Below are positions 33,289-40,931 of a stretch of DNA of 47,669 bases, piece after piece. Both the position numbers and the translations under genes were made by a program. The stretch comes from CAUUGB01 sp963544615 (GTDB lineage Bacteria > Patescibacteriota > Microgenomatia > UBA1400 > PJMF01). The stretch is from positions 1-47,669 of the forward strand of contig CAUUGB010000002.1 of NCBI GenBank assembly GCA_963544615.1. Reading direction: 5' to 3'. Each line of letters begins with the position of its first letter. Position 1 is the first letter of the stretch. A model generated the notes under the pieces. It was not told the origin of the DNA and searched no databases. It saw only the letters and a program-made list of their open reading frames with translations.

Positions 33289-33759
33289 TTAACTGGGTTG
33301 CTTTTTCCCAGTCAGAACATCCGCAAAATAATTGTTAATGTCTTGATCGCCTAAAATACAGCGTCCACTGGGATGAAGTTTTTCATCATTAAGATACAAA
33401 AAGGGGACAGCAATTCTTTTATTGTCAATTTGACAAACACTGGCGAACTCTCGCAGTTTAGCAGTGTTGCTGTTACCAGTAACTGGATTGTCTAGCGGCA
33501 CTAAAGCCAAATCTAAATGAGTGTATAAATTGTTGTTTTGATTTAACCAGTTGTGGACATTTTTGCAATGTGGGCAAGTGGAAGTGGTAAAAAGATAAGC
33601 GCTGCGGGTGGCAAAATCTTGTTCGCTAAACTGCTCATTGGAAGTAATTTGGCTAAATTCTTGACTAGAGTTACTTTTGTTAAGTTTAATAAAAACCAAA
33701 CTCACAAACATCACTATTCCTAAAATAGTTATCCCAATCAGAGTAAAATTTTTTTGCAT
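33289..33759 (-). CDS. Membrane-anchored thioredoxin/glutaredoxin-like protein
   Basis: 156 aa. One N-terminal membrane helix at about 5-25, then a thioredoxin-fold domain starting near 50. The active site is TTSTCPHCKNVHNWL (CxxC at about 63-66), and the cis-Pro loop is IAVPFLYLND near 121. Two extra Cys occur (ASVCQID, SGRCILGD). It probably keeps exported thiols in the right redox state, possibly as partner of the DsbA-like protein at 22218. It heads the operon with mltG. Confidence 0.8.
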   Translation of the reverse strand: MQKNFTLIGITILGIVMFVSLVFIKLNKSNSSQEFSQITSNEQFSEQDFATRSAYLFTTSTCPHCKNVHNWLNQNNNLYTHLDLALVPLDNPVTGNSNTAKLREFASVCQIDNKRIAVPFLYLNDEKLHPSGRCILGDQDINNYFADVLTGKKQPS

Positions 33760-33768
33760 AGAGAGAAA

Positions 33769-33774
33769 ATTATA
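33769..33774 (-). promoter_or_regulatory. -10 box of the thioredoxin-mltG operon
   Basis: TATAAT on the minus strand, nine bases before the ATG at 33759; predicted leader at most 3 nt. Confidence 0.6.
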
Positions 33775-33831
33775 TCATTTGCACCACCAGCGTCAATTTG
33801 TCAAACCTGTTTTGGCATCAAGTATTTTTTT

Positions 33832-33909
33832 TGGGGTAGCTGACGGGAGTCGAACCCGCGACCTTCGGGACCACAACCCGACGCTCTAACCAACTAAGCT
33901 ACAGCCACC
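33832..33909 (-). tRNA. tRNA-His (GTG)
   Basis: Cloverleaf with acceptor GTGGCTG/CAGCTAC, the extra G(-1) at 33909 opposite C73 that marks tRNA-His, anticodon arm TCGGG-TTGTGGT-CCCGA (anticodon GTG), T-arm CGGG-TTCGACT-CCCG. The 3' CCA is encoded (33832-33834), unlike the two other tRNAs here. Confidence 0.97.
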
Positions 33910-33919
33910 AACCTCCTAG

Positions 33920-34002
33920 TGCCTCGGGGGAGACTCGAACTCCCATGGTATTGCTACCGGCAGATTTTAAGTCTGCTGTGTCTACCATTCCACCACCAAG
34001 GC
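33920..34002 (-). tRNA. tRNA-Leu (TAA)
   Basis: Acceptor GCCTTGG/CCGAGGC with discriminator A73, D-arm sequence TGGTGGAATGGTAGACAC typical of tRNA-Leu, anticodon loop CTTAAAA (anticodon TAA), long variable arm, T-arm GGGAG-TTCGAGT-CTCCC. CCA is not encoded. It lies 10 bases upstream of tRNA-His, so they are probably one transcript. Confidence 0.97.
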
Positions 34003-34016
34003 ACACCAAGACAATG

Positions 34017-34022
34017 ATTATA
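34017..34022 (-). promoter_or_regulatory. -10 box of the tRNA-Leu/tRNA-His unit
   Basis: TATAAT on the minus strand, 14 bases before the tRNA-Leu 5' end. The divergent coaE -10 box lies only 21 bases away, so the two promoters overlap. Confidence 0.55.
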
Positions 34023-34043
34023 CCATTTATTTAAGCAACTGTT

Positions 34044-34049
34044 TATAAT
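34044..34049 (+). promoter_or_regulatory. -10 box, leaderless start of coaE
   Basis: TATAAT, six bases (AATGCG), then ATG at 34056. Confidence 0.7.
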
Positions 34050-34055
34050 AATGCG

Positions 34056-34664
34056 ATGATAAAAATAGGCTTGACTGGCAATATGACCACCGGCAAAACT
34101 TTAGCATTAACCAAACTTAAAAGTTTGGGAGTTAAAACTCTTGACTTAGATGAATATAGTAAAAAAATTTGCCAATCAGCAGAAATTAAAGACTTACTAC
34201 AAGAGCGCTTTAGTTACCATGTTTTTTATCCCAATGGGCAAGTTAATTTAAGCAAATTGCAACAAATAATTGCCAGTGACGATTATTATCGTTTTTGGTG
34301 GCATAAATTATTGGTAAATCGGCTAAATTTATTTTTACCATTATGGCTTTTTGGCCAACAAAAACAAGGTGTGCCTTTAGTAGTAGTGGCGTTTGCCCTG
34401 ATTATCGAGGCTAATTGGCAACATCATTTTGATGAAATTTGGTTAATTTATTCCACCAAACAAGCAATCTTAGAAAGAGTGCAAGCCAGAGAAAAAATTG
34501 ACCTTGAGTTGGCCAGCCAACTTTTAGCTACCCAAATGAGTGATCAGAAAAAACGCCCTTTAGTTCAAGCAATAATTAATAATTATGGTACAATACCTCA
34601 ACTAGAAGAAGCAGTGGGGGATTTTTTGACCACCCACTTTGGAGATAAAAATTATGCGTGCTGA
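34056..34664 (+). CDS. coaE: Dephospho-CoA kinase-like protein
   Basis: Last step of CoA synthesis: phosphorylates dephospho-CoA. 202 aa. Walker A is GLTGNMTTGKTLAL at residues 5-18 (the family usually has GGIGSGKS), followed by the LGVKTLDLDEYSKKI stretch that fits the D-x-D region, ALIIEANWQHHFDEIWLIY near 110-128, and the lid with ILERVQAREKIDLELASQLL and the QMSDQKKRPLVQAIINNYGT ending characteristic of CoaE. The V-P-L pattern before the Walker B-like segment has Glu where CoaE usually has P-LL(F/Y)E; overall the fit is good. Overlaps the next gene by 11 bases. Confidence 0.87.
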   Translation: MIKIGLTGNMTTGKTLALTKLKSLGVKTLDLDEYSKKICQSAEIKDLLQERFSYHVFYPNGQVNLSKLQQIIASDDYYRFWWHKLLVNRLNLFLPLWLFGQQKQGVPLVVVAFALIIEANWQHHFDEIWLIYSTKQAILERVQAREKIDLELASQLLATQMSDQKKRPLVQAIINNYGTIPQLEEAVGDFLTTHFGDKNYAC

Positions 34665-35226
34665 AGTTGTTTTAATGGGTTTTGCTGTTTACGACCAGCA
34701 AAAAAATGTGGAATATAGTTTTGGTTATCAGCCAGATGTTATCAATGAATTAGCTTATTACAATGACCCCAATTATGTATGGGGAGGACACACCGACACT
34801 GGCGCCTATACCTGCGAAAAACGCGGTTTTAGTAGTACTCCTTTTGAAAATTGTCCCGGATATATTCGCTATCAGTATTCCGAATTTGAAGGCATTAATC
34901 GCAATATTCGCCTGCAGCGCACTCAAAAACTTGCTGGCAGTTTGGGGGGAAGTGTTTACCCCACTGTTGCGCTAATTTTTCAAGTCGGCAGAAATAATTT
35001 AATGGGCATGATTGTTTTCCCCGATAAATCTTGGACATCTTTTAAAGGTGAATTTTATGCCAGCTTAAATTTTTTCCTTCACCCTTTAGACAATCGTTAT
35101 CCTCAGCTAGACCCTAGTTTTAAGTTGGGTTGCAAACCACCGCGCTCTAGTCAAATTGAAGCGCTTGATTTGTGTCCCCTAGAGCGTGAATGTGCTCAAA
35201 AACTCGAGCAATTAAAAAATCACTAA
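34654..35226 (+). CDS. Unknown soluble protein downstream of coaE
   Basis: 190 aa from the ATG at 34654, which has GGAG 9 bases before it; a TTG at 34639 is less likely. Rich in Tyr, Asn and Cys (five, including AYTCEKRGF, FENCPGYIRY, KLGCKPPRS and DLCPLEREC). There is no signal peptide or membrane segment. The middle has a strand-like stretch (TVALIFQVGRNNLMGMIVF). No family recognised. Translationally coupled to coaE by overlap; convergent with efp (10 bases between stops). Confidence 0.72.
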   Translation: MRAEVVLMGFAVYDQQKNVEYSFGYQPDVINELAYYNDPNYVWGGHTDTGAYTCEKRGFSSTPFENCPGYIRYQYSEFEGINRNIRLQRTQKLAGSLGGSVYPTVALIFQVGRNNLMGMIVFPDKSWTSFKGEFYASLNFFLHPLDNRYPQLDPSFKLGCKPPRSSQIEALDLCPLERECAQKLEQLKNH

Positions 35227-35236
35227 GCACCAATGA

Positions 35237-35800
35237 TTAACCGCGAGAAACATACTCGCCGGTAGTGGTATCGATAATTAAAGTTTCGCCATTTTTAACA
35301 AAAATGGGGGCTTGAACAATTAAGCCTGTTTCCATTTCTACCGGTTTTTTGCCCGCAGTAACTCTATCACCCTTAATTGCTTCTGGTGCTTGAGTCACTT
35401 TGAGAGCAACTTTGGGAGGTAAATTAACCCCAATCGGGTTATCCTCATAAAAGAGGACATAAACTAAAGTTTCTGGAGTTAAATAATTAATCCCGTCTCC
35501 CACCAGTTGCCGAGGAATTTCAAATTGCTCATAAGTTCTCATATCCATAAAAGCAACAATTTCTTCATCGTGATAAGCGTAAGCCAATTCACGGCTAGAA
35601 ATATCTAAAATGGGTAAATTTTCATTGGACTTAAAGGTAAACTCAATGGTATTGCCGGCCCGAACATCGCGCAGTTTAGCTCTGGTGAAAGCTGACCCTT
35701 TGCCAGGAGAGACAAACTGTGTCCCCGTCACCTGGTAAGGCTTAGCGCGAAACTCAATGTACATGCCTTTTTTAAGATTGCCGCCATTAACTGTTGCCAT
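35237..35800 (-). CDS. efp: Translation elongation factor P
   Basis: Relieves ribosome stalling at proline runs. 187 aa with the three barrels of the family: KKGMYIEFRAKPYQVTGTQF at the N-terminus, the tip loop SPGKGSAFTRAKLRDV with the Lys that is modified in many bacteria (near residue 34), and the C-terminal signature APIFVKNGETLIIDTTTGEYVSRG. AAAGGA precedes the ATG. The Pro-rich surface proteins in this window are plausible clients. Confidence 0.97.
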   Translation of the reverse strand: MATVNGGNLKKGMYIEFRAKPYQVTGTQFVSPGKGSAFTRAKLRDVRAGNTIEFTFKSNENLPILDISSRELAYAYHDEEIVAFMDMRTYEQFEIPRQLVGDGINYLTPETLVYVLFYEDNPIGVNLPPKVALKVTQAPEAIKGDRVTAGKKPVEMETGLIVQAPIFVKNGETLIIDTTTGEYVSRG

Positions 35801-35868
35801 AAAAATCCTTTGCTTTATTTAAGCTATTCTACACCATTAAATCTATGTGTGAAACTTAGGTAAACAGT

Positions 35869-36741
35869 TTAGAGAGTTTCGATTCTAATTGAAGCGTCGT
35901 ACTCAGGAATTTTGACAAAAGTTAAATATTTTTCGGTGGTGGTGAGGCGCTTGTGTCCCACAATCTGAGAAACATAAACCATGGGTAGGCCAGCTCGAAG
36001 TTGTTCCACAATAAAAGTGTGGCGCAAATCATTGACCTTAACCCCAGTACCTAAGCCAGCTAAGCGAAAGTAACGATCTAAACTTTTTCTAATATTGCGC
36101 ACTAAAAATGGCTTACAAGTTTTGGTTAAAAAAACAGTTTTTTCTCTGGCACGAGGACGAGATTTCAAATAAGCTTGCAGAGTTTTTTTAGCAGTTTCAT
36201 TCAGTGGTACTTTACGATTAACCCCAGTGTCTTCAGTTTCAATATTAACAATACTGCGATCAAAATCTAAATCATCTAATTTTAAGCCAGCTAATTCGCT
36301 GATACGCATCCCAGTTTGCAATAGTACTTCCACTATTGCCAACATCCGCACGTCACCACGACAAGCATCACGCAAAGCACGATATTCAGTTTTAGTCAGT
36401 ACTCTGGGGGGAGTTTGCTCACAAGCAGGCTGTGAAACTAGGCGACTGGGATTATCGGGAATAAATTTATTATCTGCCAAATAGCGAAAGTAAGATTTCA
36501 CCGAATTAACTTTTCTGGAAACAGTTTTATCGGAACGATAAACCTGAATTAAATAGTTTTTATAAGCTTCCAAATCAGTGGCGCTAACTCCAGTAATTTC
36601 TACTTTACCCCGAGAAGAGAGAAACTCAGTTAACTGTTCAATATCTTTAGTATAGGCAACAATGGTAGCCTGAGCCTTACCACTAGCGTGAAGGTATTCA
36701 TTAAATTGTTTCTCGCTATCTTGTATAGTCATATTTGACAT
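35869..36741 (-). CDS. xerD: Xer-type tyrosine recombinase
   Basis: Site-specific recombinase, probably for chromosome dimer resolution. 290 aa from the ATG at 36741, chosen because AGAGG sits 5 bases before it (a GTG at 36744 is only 2 bases from it). The SAM-like N-terminal domain (about 1-90, FNEYLHASGKAQATIVAYTK) is followed by a catalytic domain with Arg in LLQTGMRISELAGL (near 144), Lys in GVNRKVPLN, LRH in KVNDLRHTF, GH in VGHKRLTTTEKYL and the nucleophile Tyr in EKYL. The first residue of the usual H-x-x-R motif is Asn here (NDLR). XerC, XerD or single-recombinase XerH/XerA types cannot be told apart; the symbol is tentative. Confidence 0.9.
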   Translation of the reverse strand: MSNMTIQDSEKQFNEYLHASGKAQATIVAYTKDIEQLTEFLSSRGKVEITGVSATDLEAYKNYLIQVYRSDKTVSRKVNSVKSYFRYLADNKFIPDNPSRLVSQPACEQTPPRVLTKTEYRALRDACRGDVRMLAIVEVLLQTGMRISELAGLKLDDLDFDRSIVNIETEDTGVNRKVPLNETAKKTLQAYLKSRPRAREKTVFLTKTCKPFLVRNIRKSLDRYFRLAGLGTGVKVNDLRHTFIVEQLRAGLPMVYVSQIVGHKRLTTTEKYLTFVKIPEYDASIRIETL

Positions 36742-36855
36742 CACTACCTCTTTTTTCTATAATGATTTTAATATAAATATTATCAGCCACAAATATATTA
36801 GTTTCGACCACTTATAACTCACTGGATAGACTCATAATATCACAAAGAGGATTTA

Positions 36856-37248
36856 TTGTCAAGAATGAAACTTATTTTTCGCCCCATATTTATTGTTTTT
36901 TTTGTTATTTTAACTGCTACCTTAGCTGTGTCTATGAGTAAAAAATTAACTAGCCATCAAGATAACAATTTAGCCTTAGAACAAATTAAAAATAGAAACC
37001 AACAGTTGTTAAATGAGCGGCAAAGCTTGCTTTATCAAACCGAAATGCTTAACAATGATGAATTTTTACGCGAAAAACTCCTCCGCGATCAAAAATGGTT
37101 AAAAAAAAATGAAGAAATAAATTTATCACTCAGCGGTTATCAATATACCCCACGACCAATTATTTTCCCCAAGCAATTAGAAATTACCCCAAAACAAAAA
37201 TGGCAACAACTGTGGCAAACTGCTTTTAATCAAACTTATTTGCCTTAA
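36856..37248 (+). CDS. FtsB/DivIC-like septum protein
   Basis: A 130-aa bitopic protein: a short basic N-terminus, one membrane helix at about 10-28 (IFIVFFVILTATLAVSM), a coiled coil at about 35-70 (LALEQIKNRNQQLLNERQSL), then DEFLREKLLRDQKWLKKNEE, which matches the YxExxARxxL-type end of the FtsB/DivIC family. A TTG start at 36856 is preferred because AAAGAGG ends 5 bases before it; the in-frame ATG at 36865 would be 14 bases away. Likely part of the divisome. Divergent from the Xer gene and upstream of the rpoBC promoter. Confidence 0.75.
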   Translation: MSRMKLIFRPIFIVFFVILTATLAVSMSKKLTSHQDNNLALEQIKNRNQQLLNERQSLLYQTEMLNNDEFLREKLLRDQKWLKKNEEINLSLSGYQYTPRPIIFPKQLEITPKQKWQQLWQTAFNQTYLP

Positions 37249-37290
37249 CTCTCTGGGAGACAAAGTTTGCCAAACAGCTTTAATCGGCTA

Positions 37291-37319
37291 TTGACTAAAA
37301 ACCAAACAAGAAGTATAAT
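37291..37319 (+). promoter_or_regulatory. Promoter of rpoBC
   Basis: TTGACT (37291-37296), 17-base spacer, TATAAT (37314-37319). Predicted +1 is 37326, the first base of a perfect 16-bp palindrome. Confidence 0.85.
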
Positions 37320-37325
37320 AACGGT

Positions 37326-37341
37326 TCATAAAATTTTATGA
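37326..37341 (+). promoter_or_regulatory. Perfect 16-bp palindrome at the rpoBC transcript start
   Basis: TCATAAAATTTTATGA is a perfect inverted repeat with no loop, beginning on the predicted +1. It may be an operator for a dimeric repressor, or a 5' RNA hairpin, or a chance A/T palindrome. Confidence 0.45.
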
Positions 37342-37373
37342 TGTCGGTAATTTAGTTTGGGGCTAACAATACA

Positions 37374-37405
37374 GGGGTCACCCACATGGGTGAGTCCTTT
37401 TTTTT
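37374..37405 (+). terminator. Intrinsic terminator in the rpoBC leader (putative attenuator)
   Basis: Stem TCACCC/GGGTGA (37378-37383 with 37388-37393), loop ACAT, extended by GGG/TCC across a G-G mismatch, then eight T. It lies about 50 nt after the promoter and 52 bases before the rpoB ATG on the coding strand, with no gene in between. It must be read through or regulated for rpoB to be made. Confidence 0.85.
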
Positions 37406-37457
37406 GTTTTGTCTTAATCTGAAATTTCGCACCTAGTGTTTATTTTGAAGGGAACTT

Positions 37458-40400
37458 ATGAAGACTGCGGCACCAACACGTCTCATTTGGGGCAAAAAAA
37501 GGAAAGTAATTCCACAATTGGATTTTTTGAAATTACAGCTGGAGTCTTACCAAGATTTTTTAACCAACGGCATTAGAGAAGCACTAGAAGAAATTACTGG
37601 CGACAAAGGTATTGAGGACTACACTAACAAAAATTGGTGCCTTAAATTTGGTAAACATTATTTTCGCCGTGGTGAATACGACATTAAAACTGCCAGACTT
37701 AAAGAAACCACTTATTCCGCCCCCTTATACGCTGAAGCTACCTTAATCAACAAAAAAACTGACAAAATGCAGACTCAAGAGGTTTTTTTGGGTGATATTC
37801 CCATGATGACTCCTGAGGGAACTTTTATTATCAACGGGATTGACCGTGCTGTGGTGACTCAGCTGGTGCGCGCTCCAGGAGTATCTTTTTCTGGTGAAGT
37901 TGACGCGATTTCAGGTCGTTTTTTACATAAAGCTGAATTGCGCCCCATGCGTGGCTCGTGGATAGAAATGTCCATAGGTCGACGAGATTTAATCACTGTA
38001 AAAATTGATAAACGGCGCAAAATGCCAGTTACAGTATTGTTGCGCGCTCTAGGATATGGCAGTGATGAAGAATTAAAAGAAGCCTTAAAACAAGAAATTA
38101 GCCACGATAAATCTAATTTAATTTTAAATACTTTAGAAAAAGACCCCAGCAAATCACAAAATGCGGCTTTACTGGAAGTTTATGACAAAATGCGTCATGG
38201 TGAGCCAGCAATTTTAGATAATGCTCGTGAATATTTTAAACAAATGTTTTATGAGCCCCGGCGATTTAATTTAGGTGAAGTGGGTCGCTATAAAATCAAT
38301 CGTCGCCTGCACATTGAGGTAGATCCTCAAAAAACTACCCTTTCTGCCCTAGATATTTTAGCTACAGTTAAATATTTAGTTGCTCTACATAATGGTCAAG
38401 GCAAAATGGATGACATTGACCATCTTTCCAACCGCAGAGTACGCCGAGTAGGTGAGTTAGTGCAAACCTCAGCACTCCGTTTAGGACTCACTCGTTTAGA
38501 GCGCTCCATTCGCGAAAAAATGTCGATGACTAAAGTGGACGAAAATCTCACTCCCACCATGTTAGTCAATGCCAGACCAGTCATTGCTGCTGTAGCCGAT
38601 TTTTTCCGCCGCAATCGTTTGTCTACTATTCTCGATCAAACCAATCCCTTATCTGAAGTAGACAATTTAAGACGCTTATCAGTTATGGGCAGTGGCGGGG
38701 TGACCAAAGAAAGAGCTAGTTTCTCTATGCGCGACATTAACGCTTCACAATATTCACGTATTTGTCCAGTCCGCTCTCCAGAAGGCCCCAACATTGGTTT
38801 GGTAACCTATCTCTCCCTTTATACTCATATTAATAAATTTGGTTTTTTGGAAGCACCTTATTTTAAGGTAGAAAAGAGAGGCAAGAAAATTAAAATTTTA
38901 GACGATAAAATTATTTATCTCTCTGCTGATGAAGAAGAAGATTACAAAATTACTCACGCGAGTATTGGCATTAATGACCAAGGTGAAATCACTGATGATT
39001 GGGTACCTTTCCGCTATATGAATAATTTTACCGAAGGGCCAGCTTCACAAGTACAATTTATTGATGTAGTGCCACAACAAGTCATTGGCACCTCAGCTTC
39101 GCTCATTCCTTTTATTGCTCATGACGAAGCTAACCGGGCGCTGATGGGCACTCATATGCAGTGTCAAGCAGTCCCCCTCCTTAATCCTCAAGCTCCCATT
39201 ATTGGTACTGGCATGGAAAAAAGTATTGCTACTGCCATGAATCGCACTGTCGCGGCCAGATTTCCTGGAGAGGTTACTTATGCTGACTCCACTAAATTAA
39301 TTGTGGCTATCAAACCGAGTGCGCTAGCTAAAGCCACTAAATTTTACGAGAACCGCTTTGAAGATAATTTGGAATTTGACGGTCAAAATGAAATTTATAG
39401 CCTGCAAACTTATGCCAGAACCAGTCAATCCATGTCATACACTCAAAAAGTGATGGTGCAAAAGGGAGATAAGGTTAACCAAGGTGATATTTTAATTGAT
39501 GGTCCTTCCGCTGATCGCGGGGAGCTTTCCTTGGGCACTAATTTGTTGATTGCTTACATGGCTTTTGACGGCTTAGGTTACGAAGACGCAATTGTAATTT
39601 CTGACCGCTTGGTTAAAGATGATGCTTTAACTTCAGTTACCATTTCTGCCCATAAAGCCAGAGTGATGGACACCAAACTTGGCAGCGAAGAGTTAACCAA
39701 CGATATTCCCAATGTATCCGAAACCGCCTTAGCCAACCTTGATTTAGATGGTATTATTCGCGTTGGCTCCACGGTGCGCTCCGGAGATATTTTGGTGGGC
39801 AAAGTTGCTCCCAGAGGAGAAACTGAACTAACTCCAGAAGAGCGTTTACTGCGAGCTATTTTTGGGGAAAAATCCAAAGAAATTCGCGATACTTCGCTGC
39901 GTTTACCTCACGGTGAGTCGGGCACAGTAATTGGAGTAGATATTTTAGATCGTGATTTAGGTGATGAACTTGATCCTGGAGTTAATAAAGAAGTGATTGT
40001 ACGAGTGGCCAAAATTCGCAAAATCACGGTAGGAGATAAATTAGCTGGACGTCATGGTAATAAAGGAGTAATTTCTAAAATTATGCCTGAGGCAGATATG
40101 CCTCACTTAGCTGATGGTACTCCAGTGGATATTATTATTTCTCCCTTATCGGTGTTAGCGCGGATGAATTTAGGACAGCTTTTAGAAGCTCATCTAGGGA
40201 TTGCTGCCCAAAAACTTAACTATCACGTTGGCATTCCTGCCTTTGAGGAAATCAATGAAGAAAAAGTTTTTGAAGAATTAGAGAAAGCTGGTTTTCCCAA
40301 ATCTGGCAAAATGCAACTTTATGATGGTCGCAGTGGCGAAGCCTTTGCTAACCCTTCAGTGGTGGGAGTAGCTTATATCCTCAAGCTCTCACACATGGTG

Positions 40401-40922
40401 GAAGATAAAGTTCATGCTCGCTCTACCGGTCCTTACTCCTTGGTAACTCAGCAACCCTTAGGGGGTAAAGCCCAAATGGGTGGGCAGAGACTGGGAGAAA
40501 TGGAAGTTTGGGCGCTAGAAGCACATCAAGCAGCTCATACTTTGCAAGAAATGTTAACCATTAAATCTGATGATATTGCTGGCAGAGCCAAAGCTTTTGA
40601 GGCCATTGTCAAAGGTTTAGAAATTCCCGCTCCCACTGTACCTGAGGCTTTCAAAGTGCTCATGCGCGAGCTTAATGCTTTGGGTATTGAAGCAGTGGCT
40701 CTAGAGCCTAATATTCGCGAAGAAACTGACTCTACCACCAACAGTGAAACTAGCTTGCCAGAAGCTAGCGTGCAAGAAAGCCAACTCTCTGAGGAAGAGC
40801 TTTTAGCTAATCAAGCTCAAGCTGCCAGTGAGGACGTAGCTATCATTGACGCTGATCAAGATGATAATGAGTTAGTTATGGCAGAGGACGAAGGTAAAGA
40901 AAAAATGCTTGCCAGTAGTTAA
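37458..40922 (+). CDS. rpoB: RNA polymerase subunit beta
   Basis: 1154 aa. Motifs: DFLKLQLESYQDFL at the start, SPGVSF-type block RAPGVSFSGEVDAISG (about 134-150), rifampicin-pocket region near residues 380-412 (FFRRNRLSTILDQTNPLSEV), CPVRSPEGPNIGLV, EGYNYEDAI equivalent GLGYEDAIVIS, KITVGDKLAGRHGNKGVIS and the ending GKAQMGGQRLGEMEVWALEA. At the pocket, aligned to E. coli, Gln513 is Thr and His526 is Asn. After the conserved end (EIPAPTVPEAFKVLMREL) there is an extra acidic, Glu/Asp/Ser-rich tail of about 80 residues. GAAGGGA precedes the ATG. The gene is not linked to rplJL as it is in E. coli. Confidence 0.98.
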   Translation: MKTAAPTRLIWGKKRKVIPQLDFLKLQLESYQDFLTNGIREALEEITGDKGIEDYTNKNWCLKFGKHYFRRGEYDIKTARLKETTYSAPLYAEATLINKKTDKMQTQEVFLGDIPMMTPEGTFIINGIDRAVVTQLVRAPGVSFSGEVDAISGRFLHKAELRPMRGSWIEMSIGRRDLITVKIDKRRKMPVTVLLRALGYGSDEELKEALKQEISHDKSNLILNTLEKDPSKSQNAALLEVYDKMRHGEPAILDNAREYFKQMFYEPRRFNLGEVGRYKINRRLHIEVDPQKTTLSALDILATVKYLVALHNGQGKMDDIDHLSNRRVRRVGELVQTSALRLGLTRLERSIREKMSMTKVDENLTPTMLVNARPVIAAVADFFRRNRLSTILDQTNPLSEVDNLRRLSVMGSGGVTKERASFSMRDINASQYSRICPVRSPEGPNIGLVTYLSLYTHINKFGFLEAPYFKVEKRGKKIKILDDKIIYLSADEEEDYKITHASIGINDQGEITDDWVPFRYMNNFTEGPASQVQFIDVVPQQVIGTSASLIPFIAHDEANRALMGTHMQCQAVPLLNPQAPIIGTGMEKSIATAMNRTVAARFPGEVTYADSTKLIVAIKPSALAKATKFYENRFEDNLEFDGQNEIYSLQTYARTSQSMSYTQKVMVQKGDKVNQGDILIDGPSADRGELSLGTNLLIAYMAFDGLGYEDAIVISDRLVKDDALTSVTISAHKARVMDTKLGSEELTNDIPNVSETALANLDLDGIIRVGSTVRSGDILVGKVAPRGETELTPEERLLRAIFGEKSKEIRDTSLRLPHGESGTVIGVDILDRDLGDELDPGVNKEVIVRVAKIRKITVGDKLAGRHGNKGVISKIMPEADMPHLADGTPVDIIISPLSVLARMNLGQLLEAHLGIAAQKLNYHVGIPAFEEINEEKVFEELEKAGFPKSGKMQLYDGRSGEAFANPSVVGVAYILKLSHMVEDKVHARSTGPYSLVTQQPLGGKAQMGGQRLGEMEVWALEAHQAAHTLQEMLTIKSDDIAGRAKAFEAIVKGLEIPAPTVPEAFKVLMRELNALGIEAVALEPNIREETDSTTNSETSLPEASVQESQLSEEELLANQAQAASEDVAIIDADQDDNELVMAEDEGKEKMLASS

Positions 40923-40931
40923 GGAGATAAT

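Noticed and set aside
33677..33889. 70-aa plus-strand ORF ending in GVADGSRTRDLRDHNPTL
   Set aside because: This well-known spurious peptide is the translation of the antisense strand of a tRNA gene (here tRNA-His).
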